Of a stretch of DNA of 64,000 bases, positions 61,406 through 64,000 are shown piece after piece. A program made the position numbers and the translations under genes. Location of the stretch: positions 1 through 64,000 of the forward strand of contig JBDRLO010000024.1 of assembly GCA_043812935.1 (NCBI GenBank), written 5' to 3'. The stretch's first letter is position 1. Every line of letters starts with the position of its first letter. The notes under the pieces were generated by a model. It ran no database searches. It was not told where the DNA came from and saw nothing but the letters and a program-made list of their open reading frames with translations. Origin of the DNA: JBDRNE01 sp043812935. GTDB lineage: Bacteria; Omnitrophota; Gorgyraeia; Tantalellales; Tantalellaceae.

Positions 61406-64000
61406 TTAGAGTGATGTAAATGCCTGGGCTTCTGCTTTATATTCAACTCGCAATTTGTCATATTCAAAGAAATCAGCATCAGGGAGCAGGAATACTATTC
61501 GTGATTCCTCATCATAGTTTGCTATGATCGGAGGACGCTTAGTAGGCTGTAGCCCTATTGCCAGTTCTATTGTTAGGGAGAGCATTTTGACCAGCATAAC
61601 CTTTTGAATTAATTGCTGGTTCCCGTCCTTACAGAATTTTATTTTTGAAGTGTTAATACTTGCAATAAACGCCCTTTTTTCTTTCGGAGTACTTTTTAAA
61701 CCGCTAAACGTAGCCGCATTAATTGTTGTGTCAGAGCCCATGGCAATAATGTCTGACAGTTCTGTCGAGGTTTTTTTTGCCTTTTCCATGATTTCCGCTG
61801 CCAGATTTTCGCTGGTGCTATGTACGAAAAATACGTTATCAAGCCCCATATCCTTTAGCCGCTTTTCAAGGCGGCACATTTCCTTAGGTTTGTTTTCAGG
61901 AGGCAGAAGCTCTTTAAAAAGCGGAAAAAGCAGGTTGTGCTGAAGCTGGTCGTCTTTATTTGGTATCCAGTCTGTTTCAAACGCGACAATGAGGTTTTTA
62001 TTTTGTTGTTGCTTAAGCCGAGCAAGTGCTATAAGCGAATTTATAATGCTGGCCGGTTCAAGTTCGTGCAAGTGTTTTGTAATATATTCCATATCTTGGT
62101 CGATCTTTGCCGGAACTTTTGCAAGGTTTGCCAACTCAGCGAAATGCTCCTTTTTTTCAAGGTCTTTTATGAAGCCCATTGTTTGTAAAGTTTTTCCGAT
62201 TTCCTGGCGGATTTCCTCGGAAAGGTCTTTTTTAGTAAGCGGCTGAGGGCGCAAGTCTTGAGTAAAACCGTCAATGCTTTTAAGGAAATTCCGGATCGCG
62301 TTTGTTTTTTTTACAAGGTTTACGCGGATATTATTTGCCTCAGCTTTTGCTATGTGCAATAGCCGGATAGTTTTATCGTGTGTTTTTTTCGGATGAGGTG
62401 CCGCGGTTTCAGGCGTTTCTGTAATTTGTAATTGTGTTGACGCGTTTTGCGCATTGTCGCCTAATTTATCTTTTTGAATGGCGGCAATAGCGCCTTTTGG
62501 GATTGGAGGATCAGTTTTTACTGGCAATTTTGTTTCTGGCGTTTCAACCATTCTTGTTTCCGGATCTTCTTCCAAGCTTGTCGTTAAAATATGTTTGAAA
62601 AAACATTTCATTGCAAAGTATAAAGCAGCTAATACCGCAATGATTAATGTTAATTTTAACGTAAAAATGCCCGGGTTATGTTCGGTTTTGAGACATATTT
62701 CAAAAAGATTTTGTGCCGACGCCGGGTTTTGAAAGAAATTTATTATTAATGGAACAGTTGGGATTGCCAATAGAAAAGGCAAAAGTGCCCGGATATTCTT
62801 TTTATCCGACGATTTATTGCCGGAGATTTTGTTTATTATTGATTTTACGAAAAATTGTATAATGTAAAACGCGATTAAAAGGAAAAATACGTAATTAAGA
62901 TAACTTATAACCGGGGAAATACGTTTTACTGTTGTAAGAAAACCGGAATAGTTTAATAATCCGGCATGTGATTGCCCTTCCCAGAAAGATACTATTGAGA
63001 AAACAATAGCTGAAATCGTAACTAATAAAGGTAACATTGCTTTCATTGCGTTTAAGAAAGAGTTTTTCTTTCCGTTTGTTTTTAATGTTTCAGTATCAGT
63101 TATTTTAATAACTTTTGAGTCCGCTACTGTAGAAAAGTTCTCCATTAACGAAACAGTTGTCCCGTTTTGGATTTGTTCCTTGCTCATTTTTTGAGGGTCC
63201 ACCAGAAAAATCACGGTGGATTTAATAATAGGCGACATTTTGAAAACGGGCATATTCTTAAGCGCATGCGCGTTCATAATAACCATTTTTATTTTTCCGG
63301 ATTGAATTGATTCAAGAAGCTTTGATTCCTGTTTTTTGTAAAGAGAACCGTCAACAAACAAAATATCTTCGTTAAATATATTTTTTTTAATTTGTGTAGC
63401 AAAGGTCATAAAACTTTTTGCAGTTGTAACATCCGGGGTTAAAACAAATTGAAGTGTTTGATTAACGCTGGTTTGGTGTTGTTTTTCTTTTTGCATTTCG
63501 GGGACAGCGTTGAGTATGGCACTAAACTTGTCTTCAGTGTTTTTTGGAATTGAAGCTGCTCTTGTAAATATCCATATTTTACTATCTGTTTTATAAGTGT
63601 GTTGTTTGTGTTTAGATTTATTTGACAAAACAAAGTTTTTGGCCAATAAAATAAAAGTCAGGGCTACAAGAAAAGTTGTTGCCAAGAGCCCCCAAATGGA
63701 AGGGCCTTTATTCCCTATTTTTTGGTTGGTTTCTAATATAAAATTAGCCGTTCCATTGCCCCGTAAATAGAAAACAGAAAACATTATGGGGATTATATAT
63801 TTAAGTGATGTCCAGAACGTGAAATCCTGAGTTTTTTTAGCTTCCGTGTTTGTTCTTGAGATGTTTGTATGTAGCTCCTTGAGTTTGGTCAAGGCGGAAG
63901 CTCGCCTGATAAGTATTGCACGTACGAGAATTACAAATACAGCTATGGAAAATACAATTTCGAATCCCACGATTAATTTGTTGAAAAAGGCTACTTGGCA
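61406..64000 (-). CDS. Very large multi-pass membrane protein of unknown function, 5' end outside the window
   Basis: At least 854 residues from a GTG at 63970, but the frame stays open to the window edge (reading FFNKLIVGFE without a stop), so the true start may lie beyond. About seven membrane helices occupy the first 460 residues, with a soluble loop of about 160 residues after helix three. The C-terminal 350 residues are soluble and helix-rich, with ELAIGLQPTKRPP and a final ADFFEYDKLRVEYKAEAQ. I see no catalytic motif. Large proteins of this style occur in Omnitrophota-like genomes, a weak link. Confidence 0.6.
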   Translation of the reverse strand, partial: CQVAFFNKLIVGFEIVFSIAVFVILVRAILIRRASALTKLKELHTNISRTNTEAKKTQDFTFWTSLKYIIPIMFSVFYLRGNGTANFILETNQKIGNKGPSIWGLLATTFLVALTFILLAKNFVLSNKSKHKQHTYKTDSKIWIFTRAASIPKNTEDKFSAILNAVPEMQKEKQHQTSVNQTLQFVLTPDVTTAKSFMTFATQIKKNIFNEDILFVDGSLYKKQESKLLESIQSGKIKMVIMNAHALKNMPVFKMSPIIKSTVIFLVDPQKMSKEQIQNGTTVSLMENFSTVADSKVIKITDTETLKTNGKKNSFLNAMKAMLPLLVTISAIVFSIVSFWEGQSHAGLLNYSGFLTTVKRISPVISYLNYVFFLLIAFYIIQFFVKSIINKISGNKSSDKKNIRALLPFLLAIPTVPLIINFFQNPASAQNLFEICLKTEHNPGIFTLKLTLIIAVLAALYFAMKCFFKHILTTSLEEDPETRMVETPETKLPVKTDPPIPKGAIAAIQKDKLGDNAQNASTQLQITETPETAAPHPKKTHDKTIRLLHIAKAEANNIRVNLVKKTNAIRNFLKSIDGFTQDLRPQPLTKKDLSEEIRQEIGKTLQTMGFIKDLEKKEHFAELANLAKVPAKIDQDMEYITKHLHELEPASIINSLIALARLKQQQNKNLIVAFETDWIPNKDDQLQHNLLFPLFKELLPPENKPKEMCRLEKRLKDMGLDNVFFVHSTSENLAAEIMEKAKKTSTELSDIIAMGSDTTINAATFSGLKSTPKEKRAFIASINTSKIKFCKDGNQQLIQKVMLVKMLSLTIELAIGLQPTKRPPIIANYDEESRIVFLLPDADFFEYDKLRVEYKAEAQAFTSL

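Overview
The window looks like a chromosomal segment of an uncultivated, AT-rich, Gram-negative-type bacterium. My best guess is a member of the PVC-related candidate phylum Omnitrophota. This is an inference from gene content: TPR proteins with an ExbB/ExbD/TonB-like energy module, a C4 zinc-ribbon protein / RNase HI / RNase P RNA neighbourhood, many tiny zinc-ribbon membrane proteins, and a very large multi-pass protein of unknown family. There is no rRNA operon to confirm it. Genes are closely packed, mostly on the + strand, use the standard bacterial code, and often have clear Shine-Dalgarno sites and sigma70-type promoters (TTGACA-N17-TATAAT-like).

Layout. 1-306: tandem ~54-bp units, each with a hairpin. 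337-6159: a flavin reductase-like protein, a metallophosphoesterase and a sulfur amino-acid cluster (metY, cysK, metX, metW) giving direct sulfhydrylation to homocysteine plus cysteine synthesis. 6169-10845: a UvrD-type helicase with a C-terminal Fe-S nuclease, a YhaM-like nuclease and a zincin. 10891-14369: a carbohydrate-themed group holding the most unusual gene here, a ParA ATPase fused to a glycogen-binding (CBM48) domain, beside a membrane-anchored carbohydrate-binding-like protein and a GH130 enzyme. 14630-20596: a GGQ ribosome-rescue factor, an NSS transporter with its tiny MetS-like subunit, PC4-like and PilZ proteins, thiol peroxidase and a membrane-fused spermidine-synthase-like protein. 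20740-22227: a complete ISNCY-type insertion sequence. 22339-29896: uvrA, then a TPR/ExbB/ExbD/TonB-like operon. 29904-44682: tRNA-Ala, FMN-binding protein, Memo-AMMECR1 fusion, rsmE, mtaB, endonuclease Q, cvpA, NIF3, dnaG-rpoD, FAH-family enzyme, dtd, a predicted PPi-dependent phosphofructokinase and a second PilZ protein. 44974-48332: a 39-residue lysine-rich repeat protein, small secreted proteins, two tRNAs, the zinc-ribbon protein, RNase HI and rnpB. 48353-56982: an ABC exporter with a His/Asp-rich TPR protein, ArsR-type regulator with a visible operator, FeoA/FeoB, the radical SAM member of the AmmeMemoRadiSam system, a Spy-like protein, an MFS transporter and a small unknown protein behind a structured leader. 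57605-59928: an accessory island of an HTH-Fic protein and an AbiEi/AbiEii pair, both on the - strand with near-consensus promoters. 60199-63970+: a frameshifted membrane protein, a Cys-rich membrane protein and a very large membrane protein running off the window.

Repeats are a strong theme. Besides the 54-bp units there are five arrays of a degenerate heptamer (consensus ACGTGNA) at three loci, an 8-bp tandem array after tRNA-Ala, and two palindromic elements sharing a GGACA(G/T)CTACC core. Some heptamer arrays run into coding ends: they supply the last residues of the spermidine-synthase-like protein and create misleading upstream starts for cysK and the release-factor-like gene.
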